Shown: positions 7,800 to 18,388 of the stretch, in pieces
Layout of the letters: each line of letters opens with the position of its first letter
Numbering within the stretch: position 1 is the first letter of the stretch
Assembly: GCF_001690655.1 (NCBI RefSeq)
Contig: NZ_LZHQ01000006.1
Coordinates: 1 to 43,313 of the forward strand
From: Gilliamella sp. Occ3-1
Lineage (GTDB): Bacteria; Pseudomonadota; Gammaproteobacteria; Enterobacterales; Orbaceae
Direction of reading: 5' to 3'
DNA length: 43,313 bases
The notes under the pieces: model-generated
What the model was told of the DNA's origin: nothing
What the model saw: only the letters and a program-made list of their open reading frames with translations
The model's database searches: none
Position numbers and translations under genes: made by a program

Positions 7800-10700
7800 A
7801 TGGGATTTGTAAAGCATCTGGCTGTATTGAGTCTGTTGCTAGCTTTAACAGGTTGCGACAATAAAGACACTAAGCAAAACGCAAGCGATGAGCAGGCAAC
7901 AACACAATTAGTAACAAAAGTTATTGATAATAATACAACAGCTGATATTAGCAATCCTAGTGACGAAGGTAATATCGTACAAAATGAATCGTCAAAACCA
8001 GCCTTTAACCCCACACCAGAATTAGTTGAAAAGTATCGCGGTAAACAATTAACTGTTATTGATAGTTCAGAAGTCATTCTTGATGGTTCAAGTACTTTAG
8101 TTATTACCTTTTCGGTTCCTTTAAATCCTAAACTCAATTTTTCTAATTTACTTCGTTTAGTTGATCGCCAAACCGGCAATGTTGACGGGGCTTGGGAGTT
8201 GTCGGATAACGGATTAGAATTAAGACATCGCTATCTTGAACCGAATCGTCAATTAGATCTCACCATTGATAAGATGTTATCTGCAATTAATGGCAACAGT
8301 TTAAAAGAAGTCTACCAAGCAGAAATTAAAACTCAAGATCGCCTGCCGATGGTGGGATTTGCTAGTAATGGTTTTTTGTTGCCAAGCAAATCAATGACTG
8401 GTTTACCTGTTACTACGCTTAATGTTAATAAAATTGATGTTAATTTCTTTAAAATTAAACCAGAACAGTTATCTGATTTTATCGCTGATTATGGTTTTAT
8501 TAACCAAGTGTCAACTTGGAATTCAAAGAATATTAATAAATTTGCTGATTTAGTTTATACGTCTCGGTTTGATCTTAATCCTAAGCGTAATTCGCAAGAA
8601 ACCGTATTACTTAACTTATCATCCATTCCGCAACTTCAACAAGAAGGGATTTATTTAGCTGTTATGAATCAAGCCGGAAGTTATGATTATGCAAATCCTG
8701 CATCACTATTTTCGATCAGTAATATTGGTGTTGCGGTTCATGCTTATAACAATAGTAAATTATCCGTTATTACTCATGGCCTTGATAATGGAAAACCATT
8801 TGCTGATGTAAATATATCGATTTTATGTAACAAAAGTATTCGAGATAGTAATAAAAATTGTACCACCATTACAGCTAAGACTGATGCTACAGGTTATGCT
8901 GAAGTCACTTTGCCAAAAGGCATGGATTATGCATTACTTACTGCAAGTGATGGCAATCAAATTTCTTTGTTGAATTTGGATCGTAGTGCATTAAATTTAA
9001 GCGAATATAATTTAACGGGTTCTACTTTTAATCAAAAACAATTTTTCGCTTTTGGACCTCGTGATTTATATCGTCCTCAAGAAACGGTCTATTTTAATGC
9101 ACTTTTGCGTAATGCTGATGGTTATCCATTGCCGTTGCAACCTGTTGTTGTTGATGTTATGTCACCAGATAATCAAGTTGTTGAGAATTTTACTGTCGAT
9201 GCTAAAGCAAAATCTAACGGTTTATATCAATGGCAATATGTTATTCCAGCTAATGCAGCAACGGGTAAATGGGCATTTCGCTTTAATTTAGGCGACGATA
9301 ATTACCGTTATGCGTGGTTTCGTGTGGAAGAATTTTTACCAGAGCGCATGGCAATGGAAATTAGGGCTGCATCCAATAAGCCTATTATGCTTGATAAACG
9401 TGTCAATTTTGATGTTAAAGGTTGGTATCTTTATGGTGCTCCAGCAGCAGGAAATAATTTAGAAGGTAATATTTATCTTAAAAAAATTGATTCAATACCA
9501 GAACTTGCTGATTATAAAATTGGTGATGTGACCGACAATAATATAGCTAGACAACTTGATAATATTGAGACGACATTAGATAAAAATGGCAATGCACAAG
9601 TTGGAATTGATACTAGTGATTGGGGCAAGTTGAGTTCTCCTATTAAACTTATTTTGCAGGCCAGTTTACTTGATTCAGGGGGACGTCCTGTTACTCGTTA
9701 TGCCAGCCAGGCTATTTGGCCAAATCAGCAAATGCCTGCTGTGCGTGCACTGTTTTCTCAATCACCTTATTATGATTGGTCATCAGATAAATATGAAACT
9801 AGTCCGACAGTTGATAAAGGTGCTAATGCTGAATTTGAAGTGGCTTATGTCAATAGCGATGGACAAAAGTTGGCTGCTAGCCATTTAAAGGCAAAAATTA
9901 TTCGTGAACGTCGTAATTATTATTGGAGCTGGTCTGAATATGCTGGATGGCATCAAGAATATAATTCAAGTGAGTTTGTTGTACAAGAACAACCACTTTC
10001 TATTGAAGTCAATGGTACAGCTAAGGTGAGTTACCAAACTGATGATTATGGCTCATATCGTATTGAAATTGTTGATTCTAAAAATAATATTACTAGTAGT
10101 TTACGTTTTAGAAGTGGTTACAATTGGGAAGATAATACCAATGGTACCAATGCTGTTCGCCCTGAACAGGTCAAATTGAGCCTGGATAAAACTGCCTATT
10201 CGGTCGGTGATACTGCTAAAATACATGTACAAGCACCAGTGGCAGGCTCAGGTTATATCTCACTTGAAACCAATGATGGTCTGTTATGGAAAAAAGATAT
10301 TACTGTTGATGAAAAAGGCATTGATGTTGAAATTCCAATCCAAGATTGGAATCGTCATGATATTTATATTAGTGCGATGATTATTCGCCCATCAACTGAT
10401 ACGGCAGTACAAACAATTAAAAGAGCAATTGGGTTACTTTATTTACCGATTGACACTTCAAATCGTCAATTAAACTTGAGCATTGAAGCTCCTAAAAAGA
10501 CAGAGCCTGAAAAAACTATTCCAATAAAGGTCAAAATAGATAAAAGTGCAATCCAAAAGGATAATAAAGTCTCAGTATTGGTTTCGGCTGTTGATTCCGG
10601 TGTTTTAAATATTACTAATTTTGCAACACCTGATCCTTATAGCGCATTTTTGGGTCGTAAACGTTATGAAGTTGATCTTTACGATGTGTATGGAAAATTA

Positions 10701-12956
10701 ATTGAAGGTAAAGGTCGCAATTTGCATGTAAGCTTTGGTGGTGATGCTATGCTTGGTGAATCTGGCGCAGGCGGTAAAAAACCATTAAACGAAGTTAAAA
10801 TTGTGGCTCAACAATTGCAAACTATTAACCTTAATGATGACAGTGAAGGCGTTGTTGATCTTACTTTGCCTAATTTTAATGGCGAATTACGCATAATGGC
10901 TCAAGCATGGGATGATAGCTGTTATGGTAAAGCTGAACAAGCCATGATAGTTGCATCGCCTGTAGTTGCTGAGCTATCTACACCGCGATTTTTATCGGGT
11001 GGTGATCAGGCTATCTTGGCACTGGATCTAAATAATCTAACCGAAAAAACGCAAACAATGCAGGTTGATGTTTCGACGGATGGTTTGATTCATCAAAATG
11101 CTGTTGAGTCTACAAAAATAACACTTGATAGTAAGCAAAGACAGATTATTCAAGTGCCAGTTGTTGCTGATTATGGCTATGGACAAGGTACAGTGACAAT
11201 TAATGTTACAGGCATTTTATTGGATGATGGCTCAAATTATCAAATCAAACGATCGTGGACAGTCGGTGTTAGACCAGCTTATTCCGCAACTACACAATAT
11301 TATTCCATGGCAATAAATGGCGGTGAAAGTTGGTCGTTGCCAGAAGGTAGTCTTGTTGATATGATTGATAATACCGTTGAGGGTAAATTAATTGTATCTA
11401 ATCAACCACCATTAAATATTGCTCAATATATTAAAGAGTTATTTTCTTATCCATATGGTTGTTTAGAACAGACTATTAGTGGTTTAATGCCATCGTTATA
11501 TGCAAACCAAGAGCAGCTTTCTGCATTGGGGATTAAAACTGAATCAGATGACAAACGACGTGAAAAAGTACAACTAGGTATTTCGCGAATTTTATCAATG
11601 CAACGTAATAATGGTAGTTTTGGTTTATGGAGCAAAGACAGTGCCGAGGAATATTGGTTAACGGTGTATGCGACTGATTTTTTAATCCAAGCAAGTGAGC
11701 GTGGTTATAATGTCAATAATAAAGCGCTTGATGCCGCAATTACCCGCATTAGCCAATATACTTATGATGCCAATGCATTTAATGGGTTACAAAGCTACTA
11801 TGATAATTCACAAGCAAGCAATTATACGCAATTTGCAACTAAAGCTTATGCTTTAGCTGTGTTGGCAAGGCAAAATAAAATCACTGTGCCTATGCGTAAT
11901 GAAATTAATCGGATGTATCAACAGATCACTGAAAGTGATTTTAAAGTATTGTCACCATTACCAGTTGCTCAGTTAGCGCTTTCCGCCAAGCTGGCTGGTT
12001 TTGATAATATCTATAATAATTTGATGCCTCGAGTATTTACAACAAGTTATGATAATCGCTATTCTTGGTTAGGCGAATATGGTAGTGCTATTCGTGATAA
12101 TGCATTAGTTTTATCTTTATTGGTAGAAAATAATTTAAGTGTTGATAAGCAAGCTGATTATTTAATTCAGTTATCTGATTTGCTTAATGATACTCGTTAT
12201 TTTTCAACTCAGGAACTTAACGCATTATTTGTGGCTGGCTGGTCATTAGAACAACATAAATCTTCACATAAATTTAATGTGGTGATCAACGAGCAGTCAA
12301 ATGAGGTTGATTCGACTTTATCACGCTCTTTTGGTTTTGCTAATTTAGCCAATAGATTAACGATTTCTAATCCAGAAAATGCACAACCACTTTATATTAA
12401 ATTTACCGTTTCAGGCTATGGCAAGAAAGCGCCTGCACCAACGAGTGATGAAAATGTTTTAACTATCAATCGTTCCTATTACGATTTGAAAGGTAACAAA
12501 ATTCAACCTGATCACTTGAAAGTGGGTGATTTAGTGGTGGTATTATTGGATGTTAAGGCACATAAAGAAGTCGTTCACGATGCGTTAATTGTTGATTTTT
12601 TACCTGCTGGACTTGAGTTAGAAAATCAAAATCTCACAAATAGTAGTGTGAGTCTACAGGCAATACCGGAAATTGCCAATTTGTTGAAAGATGAAGATAG
12701 CAATGATATTAAATATCAAGAATTCCGTGATGATAGATATGTTGCAGCTGTTGATATTAATCACTATGTGAGCGATGGTACTTATCGATCGCAGGTTGCT
12801 TATTTGGCTAGAGCTGTGACGGCTGGTAATTATATGATTCCATACCCTTATGTTGAATCTATGTATCGCCCCGATCGGTTTGCAATTGGTCAATCAATTG
12901 ACTTAATGTCTATTGTTGAGCGCAATGTCGAGCCCAATGAATCTAAACAACAATAA
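7800..12956 (+). CDS. yfhM: Bacterial alpha-2-macroglobulin lipoprotein YfhM (thioester type)
   Basis: This is a protease-trapping protein of the periplasm, proposed to protect the cell when the envelope is breached. The 1718-aa product starts with a lipoprotein signal (LLLALTGC, lipidated Cys19), then the MG domains, the bait region, and the thioester motif CLEQ with Cys1221 in YPYGCLEQTISG, followed by the alpha/alpha-barrel TED domain and the C-terminal receptor-binding-like domain. The length is close to E. coli YfhM (1653). D20 after the lipid Cys would favour inner-membrane retention by the +2 rule. It is followed by pbpC, the classic pairing in which PBP1C is thought to repair the wall while YfhM traps proteases. 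Confidence 0.96.
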   Translation: MGFVKHLAVLSLLLALTGCDNKDTKQNASDEQATTQLVTKVIDNNTTADISNPSDEGNIVQNESSKPAFNPTPELVEKYRGKQLTVIDSSEVILDGSSTLVITFSVPLNPKLNFSNLLRLVDRQTGNVDGAWELSDNGLELRHRYLEPNRQLDLTIDKMLSAINGNSLKEVYQAEIKTQDRLPMVGFASNGFLLPSKSMTGLPVTTLNVNKIDVNFFKIKPEQLSDFIADYGFINQVSTWNSKNINKFADLVYTSRFDLNPKRNSQETVLLNLSSIPQLQQEGIYLAVMNQAGSYDYANPASLFSISNIGVAVHAYNNSKLSVITHGLDNGKPFADVNISILCNKSIRDSNKNCTTITAKTDATGYAEVTLPKGMDYALLTASDGNQISLLNLDRSALNLSEYNLTGSTFNQKQFFAFGPRDLYRPQETVYFNALLRNADGYPLPLQPVVVDVMSPDNQVVENFTVDAKAKSNGLYQWQYVIPANAATGKWAFRFNLGDDNYRYAWFRVEEFLPERMAMEIRAASNKPIMLDKRVNFDVKGWYLYGAPAAGNNLEGNIYLKKIDSIPELADYKIGDVTDNNIARQLDNIETTLDKNGNAQVGIDTSDWGKLSSPIKLILQASLLDSGGRPVTRYASQAIWPNQQMPAVRALFSQSPYYDWSSDKYETSPTVDKGANAEFEVAYVNSDGQKLAASHLKAKIIRERRNYYWSWSEYAGWHQEYNSSEFVVQEQPLSIEVNGTAKVSYQTDDYGSYRIEIVDSKNNITSSLRFRSGYNWEDNTNGTNAVRPEQVKLSLDKTAYSVGDTAKIHVQAPVAGSGYISLETNDGLLWKKDITVDEKGIDVEIPIQDWNRHDIYISAMIIRPSTDTAVQTIKRAIGLLYLPIDTSNRQLNLSIEAPKKTEPEKTIPIKVKIDKSAIQKDNKVSVLVSAVDSGVLNITNFATPDPYSAFLGRKRYEVDLYDVYGKLIEGKGRNLHVSFGGDAMLGESGAGGKKPLNEVKIVAQQLQTINLNDDSEGVVDLTLPNFNGELRIMAQAWDDSCYGKAEQAMIVASPVVAELSTPRFLSGGDQAILALDLNNLTEKTQTMQVDVSTDGLIHQNAVESTKITLDSKQRQIIQVPVVADYGYGQGTVTINVTGILLDDGSNYQIKRSWTVGVRPAYSATTQYYSMAINGGESWSLPEGSLVDMIDNTVEGKLIVSNQPPLNIAQYIKELFSYPYGCLEQTISGLMPSLYANQEQLSALGIKTESDDKRREKVQLGISRILSMQRNNGSFGLWSKDSAEEYWLTVYATDFLIQASERGYNVNNKALDAAITRISQYTYDANAFNGLQSYYDNSQASNYTQFATKAYALAVLARQNKITVPMRNEINRMYQQITESDFKVLSPLPVAQLALSAKLAGFDNIYNNLMPRVFTTSYDNRYSWLGEYGSAIRDNALVLSLLVENNLSVDKQADYLIQLSDLLNDTRYFSTQELNALFVAGWSLEQHKSSHKFNVVINEQSNEVDSTLSRSFGFANLANRLTISNPENAQPLYIKFTVSGYGKKAPAPTSDENVLTINRSYYDLKGNKIQPDHLKVGDLVVVLLDVKAHKEVVHDALIVDFLPAGLELENQNLTNSSVSLQAIPEIANLLKDEDSNDIKYQEFRDDRYVAAVDINHYVSDGTYRSQVAYLARAVTAGNYMIPYPYVESMYRPDRFAIGQSIDLMSIVERNVEPNESKQQ

Positions 12957-13007
12957 CTAGTATGTATCAATTAAATTTGATTTTTAAAATGTAAACAAAT
13001 TGATTAT

Positions 13008-13027
13008 CCGCTAACAATTGTTAGCGG
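13008..13027. repeat. Perfect 20-bp palindrome between yfhM and pbpC
   Basis: CCGCTAACAATTGTTAGCGG can fold as an eight-base stem with an AATT loop. No T-run follows, so a terminator is doubtful. An operator or transcript-processing hairpin are alternatives. Confidence 0.6.
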
Positions 13028-13035
13028 CATCTATT

Positions 13036-13080
13036 TATACTGAAACATATTATACCGAAACATAGTGTTACCTGAAACTT
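13036..13080 (+). repeat. Tandem 15-bp units just before pbpC
   Basis: Two adjacent units, TATACTGAAACATAT and TATACCGAAACATAG, agree at 13 of 15 positions. A third, looser copy (TTACCTGAAAC) follows with a one-base shift. They fill the 50 bases before the pbpC start, and no clear Shine-Dalgarno lies between them and the ATG. Confidence 0.5.
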
Positions 13081-13089
13081 TTTGACAAA

Positions 13090-15387
13090 ATGAAAAAGCG
13101 CCTACTTAAAATTCTGGCTTTCTTATTTTTTTCTATCCTTTTGTTATTAGGTAGCTTTTTTGTTGCCGATCACTTTTATCCTTTATCAATAACAAAAAAT
13201 AAAACGACACAAACAATTCTTGCGCAAGATGGTACGCCTCTGTGGCGATTTGCTGATGAAAATGGTGTTTGGCGGTATCCTATCAAGTTAGATGAAGTTC
13301 CCAATGATTACCTAGATGTGTTATTAAATTATGAAGACCGCTATTTTTATGATCATTTTGGTATAAATCCTGCCTCTTTATTGAGAGCAACTTGGCAAAA
13401 TATCACCAATAAAAGAATTATTTCAGGTGGTAGTACTATTTCGATGCAGGTTGCAAGATTGCTTTATCCACACGATCGCTCCATATCAGGAAAGTTACAA
13501 CAAATATTTCGAACACTACAACTTGAATTACGTTTTACAAAAGATGAAATTTTAACTTTATATATTAATCGCGCCCCATTTGGCGGGACAATTGAAGGCT
13601 TAGGGGCTGCTAGTTGGTCATATTTTGGTAAAGAGCCCAAAGCGTTAACACGTAGTGAGGCAGTTTTATTGGCTGTATTGCCACAAGCCCCCAGCCGTTT
13701 GCGTCCTGATAGGTACCCCGAACGAGCCAAACAAGCACGAGACAAAGTTTTAGCAAGATTGGCTCAATATCAGGTATGGTCACCTGATATTATAGAGCAA
13801 GTTAGAAAAGAAGAAGTATGGGTTTACCCACGTAAAAAGCCGCAATTAGCTCCTTTATTAGCTCGCAGGTTAAGTCAACAATATCCTGATGTTGATATTA
13901 TTCGATCAAATATTGATCTTTCTCTTCAATATAGCCTTGAAGATATTGCAGCTAATCGTAAAAATCAGTTACCTCCCAAAAACTCACTAGCTATTTTAGT
14001 TGTCGATCATACGGATATGTCCGTAAAAGGCTATGTTGGGTCGGTTGATTTTAACGATAAAGAGCGATTCGGTCAGGTCGATATGATAAATTCGCTTCGA
14101 TCTCCTGGATCGACATTAAAGCCTTTTATGTATGCTTTAGCGATTGATGACGGCATGATTCATTCTGAATCGTTATTGCAAGATACACCTAGAATCAGTT
14201 CTGATTATCGACCTACGAATTTTGATGAAGATTTTTATGGACCAATAAGTGCCTCAGATGCATTAAAGAATTCATTAAACTTACCTGCTGTTGAGTTAAT
14301 TGAGCTTTATGGACCAAAACGATTTGCTGGCAAGCTGTTTAGTATTGGCTTACCGCTTCAATCTAAAGGTAATGATCCTAATATATCGTATATTTTGGGT
14401 GGTGCGTCGTTAAGAATGGATAATTTAGTTAGCGCATATAGTGCCTTTGCTCGTCATGGGCAAGTAAGTCCTTTACGATTTACGCAAGCAGATCCCTTAC
14501 TAAGCAAGCCATTTATTAGCGATGGAAGTGCATGGATCACAAGACAGATGCTAGTTAATAATTATCAGCTTGCCTATAAAACAGGCACTAGCTATGGATA
14601 TCGTGATGCATGGGCGATTGGGGTCAATCCTCGCTATTTGATTGGCATTTGGGTCGGTCGTCCTGATGGAACGCCCGTTGTTGGTCAATATGGCAGTATT
14701 ACAGCGGTGCCGATACTACAACAAGTTAACACGTTATTATTAAATAAAGAGCGACGAATAAATCGCCCACTTCCCTTAGTAACTAAACCGACAACAGTAA
14801 CCTTAGAAAAAATTTGTTGGCCATCAGGACAAAAGTTACCTGCAACTGATGAAAACTGCCACCGTCAAAAAAATGCATGGGTATTAAATAATATGATACC
14901 TCCAACACTTGATACTCTAACGGCACTTAATAATAATATTTATCGTTCAGGGTGGGTGACTATTTGGGTAAATGATGCCGGCAAACGTGTGTCAGCAGAC
15001 TGTAGCAATGCACATAAAAAACAGGTTGCACTTTGGCCAATAGCTTTAGAAAATTGGCTACTACCCAAAGAACGTCGACAATCGCTAATTCCTGAAGTTG
15101 ATAATCATTGCCCAGTGTTTGGTAAAGATATCTTTTTGCCACTCAATATTATTGGGCTGCAAGATAAGCAATTGGTAAAACGATTACCTGGGCAGCAAGA
15201 TGTCACTATCGATCTAACTCCACAAGGTGGTGTTGGTGACAAATGGTGGTTTTTAGATGGTGAACTTATTGAGAAAACGTATGGCGATCAAAAGGTAGCT
15301 TTGACAGTTACTCATAAAGGTTTACATCATCTATTTTTATTAGATCAAAGTGGACAAATCTCACGAATGACATTTACCCTTGACTAA
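13090..15387 (+). CDS. pbpC: Penicillin-binding protein 1C (bifunctional)
   Basis: PBP1C carries a glycosyltransferase and a transpeptidase for peptidoglycan. The N-terminal membrane anchor spans residues 8-26. The GT51 domain has the catalytic Glu82 in [12 protein letters not shown] and the [14 protein letters not shown] motif. The transpeptidase has the nucleophilic serine near 341 in [12 protein letters not shown] in NSLNLPA, and KTGTS near 497. A C-terminal PBP1C-type domain (BiPBP_C) ends the protein. The 765-aa length matches E. coli PbpC (770). It follows yfhM and precedes ndk, the same order as in E. coli. Confidence 0.96.
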   Translation: MKKRLLKILAFLFFSILLLLGSFFVADHFYPLSITKNKTTQTILAQDGTPLWRFADENGVWRYPIKLDEVPNDYLDVLLNYEDRYFYDHFGINPASLLRATWQNITNKRIISGGSTISMQVARLLYPHDRSISGKLQQIFRTLQLELRFTKDEILTLYINRAPFGGTIEGLGAASWSYFGKEPKALTRSEAVLLAVLPQAPSRLRPDRYPERAKQARDKVLARLAQYQVWSPDIIEQVRKEEVWVYPRKKPQLAPLLARRLSQQYPDVDIIRSNIDLSLQYSLEDIAANRKNQLPPKNSLAILVVDHTDMSVKGYVGSVDFNDKERFGQVDMINSLRSPGSTLKPFMYALAIDDGMIHSESLLQDTPRISSDYRPTNFDEDFYGPISASDALKNSLNLPAVELIELYGPKRFAGKLFSIGLPLQSKGNDPNISYILGGASLRMDNLVSAYSAFARHGQVSPLRFTQADPLLSKPFISDGSAWITRQMLVNNYQLAYKTGTSYGYRDAWAIGVNPRYLIGIWVGRPDGTPVVGQYGSITAVPILQQVNTLLLNKERRINRPLPLVTKPTTVTLEKICWPSGQKLPATDENCHRQKNAWVLNNMIPPTLDTLTALNNNIYRSGWVTIWVNDAGKRVSADCSNAHKKQVALWPIALENWLLPKERRQSLIPEVDNHCPVFGKDIFLPLNIIGLQDKQLVKRLPGQQDVTIDLTPQGGVGDKWWFLDGELIEKTYGDQKVALTVTHKGLHHLFLLDQSGQISRMTFTLD

Positions 15388-15406
15388 ACTAACAAGGAGC
15401 AAATCT

Positions 15407-15829
15407 ATGGCTATTGAAAGAACTTTATCTATCATCAAACCTAATGCCGTTAAAAAACAATTGATTGGTGAAATTGAAACCCGTATTAGCCAAGCAAAAC
15501 TTAACATTATTGCCTTAAAAATGCTTAGATTAACCAAAGAACAGGCAGAAGGATTTTATGCTGAGCATCAAGGTAAATCATTTTTTGATAAGTTGGTTAA
15601 ATTTATGATATCTGGGCCGATAGTTGTTCAGATTCTCGAAGGCGATAATGCTATTAAGCGTTATCGGGAATTGATGGGACCAACTGATTTATCTAAAGCA
15701 GCCGCAGGCACTTTACGAGCTGATTTTGCTGACAGTATGACCGAAAATGCCGTACATGGATCAGATTCTCTAACCTCGGCTGAAAAAGAAATTGCTTATT
15801 TTTTTGTTGATAGCGAGATAGTAGGGTAA
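15407..15829 (+). CDS. ndk: Nucleoside diphosphate kinase
   Basis: Ndk moves the gamma-phosphate from ATP to nucleoside diphosphates through a phosphohistidine. Lys11 (SIIKPNAV) and the active His117 in ENAVHGSDS are present. The start at 15407 follows AAGGAG and gives 140 aa against 143 in E. coli; an upstream in-frame ATG overlapping pbpC is not supported. The yfhM-pbpC-ndk order is conserved with enterics. Confidence 0.97.
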   Translation: MAIERTLSIIKPNAVKKQLIGEIETRISQAKLNIIALKMLRLTKEQAEGFYAEHQGKSFFDKLVKFMISGPIVVQILEGDNAIKRYRELMGPTDLSKAAAGTLRADFADSMTENAVHGSDSLTSAEKEIAYFFVDSEIVG

Positions 15830-15914
15830 ATCAATATTATTAAATAAATCAATACAGTGATATAAGCTGTTTTGGCTTGTATTTGTTTTTCTAATGTCAT
15901 TAATCGAAAACTAC

Positions 15915-15943
15915 CACATATAACTTTTAGTTATAACCATGTG
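15915..15943. promoter_or_regulatory. Imperfect dyad upstream of the amino-acid transporter
   Basis: The core TATAACT-TTT-AGTTATA (15919-15935) is extended by CACAT on the left and ATGTG on the right after a small bulge. It lies about 85 bases before the binding-protein start and 85 after ndk. It could be the end of the ndk transcript or an operator. Confidence 0.35.
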
Positions 15944-16025
15944 AGTATTTGTTATTTATTCATTCGATTCTTTGTTGCTAGACTTTAACGGTATATAACA
16001 TAACCTTGACTGAGGGAAAATCGGA

Positions 16026-16853
16026 ATGAAATTGTTGACTAAATCACTAACTGTTGTTGCATTAGTAAGTAGTTTGTTAGGAGCAAATTCTGCTTATGCA
16101 GATCGCCTTGATGATATTGCGAAACGAGGAGAAATAAAAATAGCGGTATTTGATAGTAATCCGCCATTTGGTTATATTGACGAAAAGACAAATAAAATTG
16201 TTGGTCTTGACGTTGATTATGCTAACGAGATAGCAAAAGCACTAAAGGTTAATGTTGAGCTTGTTCCGACTAATCCAGCTAATCGAATTCCATTATTAGC
16301 ATCCCAAAAAGCCGATTTAATTGTAGCTAATTTTACCGTTACTGATGAAAGAGCAAAAACCGTTGATTTTAGCCTTCCTTATTTTGCGACTGGTCAGAAA
16401 TTTGTAGCAAAAAAAGGAGTATTGAAATCAGCAGATGATTTGAAAAATCTTCGTATTGGTGCCGATAAAGGTACAGTTATGGAAATTACATTGCGAGAAA
16501 AATACCCAACAGCTAAAGTAATTTCTTATGATGATACACCATTTGCGTTTGCGGCATTACGTAATGGTGTTGTACAGGCAATTACTCAAGATGATGCGAA
16601 ATTAGTCGGTTTATTAGCGAATTTACCAGAAGAGCAACGAGCTGTGTTTGAAATTTCACCATTTAGTATTACTCAAGAATATCAAGCTGTTGGTATACCC
16701 AAAGGCGAGGATCGCTTGAAAGAAAAAGTGAATCAAATTTTGTTAACACTAGAAAAAGAAGGTGAAGCATTAACGATTTATAATCGTTGGTTTGGACCTA
16801 GAACTGCATCAGCGATGCCTCGTGGTGATTTTAAAATTGGCAAAGGTCAGTAG
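16026..16853 (+). CDS. Periplasmic amino-acid-binding protein of an ABC importer
   Basis: This is a family 3 solute-binding protein for polar amino acids. The signal peptide has a likely cut after SAYA (residue 25). The mature protein opens RLDDIAKRGEIKIAVFDSNPPFGYID, the typical first strand and ligand loop, with GLDVDYANEIAKAL and then DLIVANFTVTDERAKTVDFSLPY, the SBP_bac_3 signature. Length is 275 aa. The specific ligand cannot be read from sequence; glutamate, aspartate, glutamine or cysteine type are all possible. Two permease genes follow immediately, the first two bases after the stop. A GAGGGAAAA ribosome site precedes the start. Confidence 0.9.
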   Translation: MKLLTKSLTVVALVSSLLGANSAYADRLDDIAKRGEIKIAVFDSNPPFGYIDEKTNKIVGLDVDYANEIAKALKVNVELVPTNPANRIPLLASQKADLIVANFTVTDERAKTVDFSLPYFATGQKFVAKKGVLKSADDLKNLRIGADKGTVMEITLREKYPTAKVISYDDTPFAFAALRNGVVQAITQDDAKLVGLLANLPEEQRAVFEISPFSITQEYQAVGIPKGEDRLKEKVNQILLTLEKEGEALTIYNRWFGPRTASAMPRGDFKIGKGQ

Positions 16854-16855
16854 TT

Positions 16856-17581
16856 ATGTATGAGCAATTACTTGAGCCTCGTTATTTGTGGTGGTTATGG
16901 GATGGTTTTTTAGTTACGTTAGCTATCTCATTGCTAACCATTATATTTTCAACATCACTAGGTTTTTTGCTGGTTATTGCTCAACAAAGTCGAATTAAAC
17001 TTATTCAAGTTATAGTAATGGGGTATAACGCAATTTTTCGTTATTCTCCGTTATTGCCTCAACTCTTTTTTTGGTATTTTGGTGTGGGTAATTTATTACC
17101 AATAGAATTTAAATTATGGTTATTTGACGAACCGCAAATCCAGTTGCTGTTTTTTTCACTGAAAATGCCATCATTTGAATTTATAATCGGTTTAGTTGGT
17201 TTAACTTGTTATTCCAGTGCTTTTATTGCCGAAGAATTTAGAGCGGGTATAGCTGGTGTAAGTCGGGGGCAAGAACAGGCTTCATTGGCATTAGGTTTAA
17301 CTTGGTGGCAAAGTATGCGATTTATTATTTTGCCACAAAGTTTTCGTATTGCATTTCCGCCTTTAATTGGCCAGTACATGAATATTATAAAAAATTCGTC
17401 GTTAACAATGGCTATTGGTGTGTTAGAACTTTCTTATGTATCGCGTCAAGTTGAAACCGAATCATTAAAAACCTTTCAAGATTTTGCTATTGCAACTTTA
17501 TTATATACTTTGGCGATAGTGATTGTTGGAACTTTGGGTAATATTTATCAAGTAAAACGATTGCAAATAGGTAAGGTGTAA
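16856..17581 (+). CDS. Amino-acid ABC transporter permease (HisM/GlnP family), first
   Basis: This is an inner-membrane channel subunit with about five transmembrane segments in 241 aa. The EAA loop is recognisable: RAGIAGVSRGQEQASLALGLTWWQSMRFIILPQSFRIAFPPL, the site that normally contacts the ATPase. It also carries the family YSSAFIAEEFRAGI segment. It lies between the binding protein and the second permease and is almost certainly cotranscribed with them. The EAA loop is intact, which implies a working ATPase partner encoded elsewhere. Confidence 0.9.
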   Translation: MYEQLLEPRYLWWLWDGFLVTLAISLLTIIFSTSLGFLLVIAQQSRIKLIQVIVMGYNAIFRYSPLLPQLFFWYFGVGNLLPIEFKLWLFDEPQIQLLFFSLKMPSFEFIIGLVGLTCYSSAFIAEEFRAGIAGVSRGQEQASLALGLTWWQSMRFIILPQSFRIAFPPLIGQYMNIIKNSSLTMAIGVLELSYVSRQVETESLKTFQDFAIATLLYTLAIVIVGTLGNIYQVKRLQIGKV

Positions 17582-17587
17582 TCATTT

Positions 17588-18271
17588 ATGGAGCTTAAAG
17601 GTTTAGAGGTTATTTACCACAATTTCAGTTATATGATGTGGGGAAATTTTCCCGGAGGAATTTTTTTAACGCTGTTAATGAGTTTTGCCGCAATTATATT
17701 TTCAACTTTTTTGGGTATTCTTGCTGGAGTCGGGTTGACTGTCTTAAAAGGAGTTATGCGTTATTTTTTAGTTGGTATACTTGGTTTTTTAAGAGCTATT
17801 CCTGTCATTATGCTTATTTTCTGGACTTACTTTCTTCTACCTGTGTTACTTAGCGTAGATGTGCCAGCAATTGCAACGGTAATATTTGCTTTATCCTTGA
17901 TAGGAGCTGCATACATTGGACATTCAGTTCATGCAGGTATGATTGCTGTGGCTAAAGAACAATGGCAAGCGGCGTTTTCATTAGGCTTAACTAAAAAGCA
18001 AGTTATTATATTTATCATATTACCACAAGCCCTTAAAATGATGTTGCCGTCTTTTGTAAATCAATGGGTATCACTGATTAAAGATACTTCGTTAGCCTAT
18101 ATTGTTGGAGTGGCGGAATTTACTTTTATTGCAACCCAAATTAATAATCGTAGTATGATTTATCCAACAGAAATCTTTTTATTTGTTATAGTCGTTTATT
18201 TTATCATCTGCACCTCGCTTGATTTTGCAGTTACGTTTTTCTCAAAATACCAATTATTTTGTTTTAAATAA
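17588..18271 (+). CDS. Amino-acid ABC transporter permease (HisM/GlnP family), second
   Basis: This is the partner channel subunit, 227 aa with about five transmembrane segments. The family features are LRAIPVIMLIFWTYFLLP and the EAA loop HAGMIAVAKEQWQAAFSLGLTKKQVIIFIILPQAL. It starts six bases after the first permease with AAGGTG as ribosome site. No ATP-binding gene follows; the next ORF is a lipid phosphatase behind its own PmrA-type promoter. The complete importer therefore needs an ATPase from another locus. Confidence 0.9.
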   Translation: MELKGLEVIYHNFSYMMWGNFPGGIFLTLLMSFAAIIFSTFLGILAGVGLTVLKGVMRYFLVGILGFLRAIPVIMLIFWTYFLLPVLLSVDVPAIATVIFALSLIGAAYIGHSVHAGMIAVAKEQWQAAFSLGLTKKQVIIFIILPQALKMMLPSFVNQWVSLIKDTSLAYIVGVAEFTFIATQINNRSMIYPTEIFLFVIVVYFIICTSLDFAVTFFSKYQLFCFK

Positions 18272-18321
18272 CATTTAATTGTATTTGTTTGCTCATTTAC
18301 CCGATTATTGGCTAGGTTTAT

Positions 18322-18338
18322 ATTAAGGTTCTCTTAAG
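18322..18338 (+). promoter_or_regulatory. PmrA (BasR) box in the promoter of the ybjG-like gene
   Basis: A direct repeat of two hexamers, ATTAAG and CTTAAG, is separated by exactly five bases (GTTCT). The PmrA consensus is YTTAAK-N5-YTTAAK, so the second half is perfect and the first differs at one position. The box sits about 50 bases before the ATG, where the second hexamer replaces a -35, and an AT-rich -10 candidate (TATTAA, 18354-18359) lies about 16 bases on. The basR gene is the next but one downstream. Confidence 0.75.
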
Positions 18339-18388
18339 GTTTATACGTTAAATTATTAATAATTTGGGTGAATCTAGAGAGATAGCTT

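Noticed and set aside
11447..11635. Minus-strand ORF inside yfhM
   Set aside because: It lies opposite the CLEQ thioester coding region and has no gene-like features; it is a shadow of the real gene.
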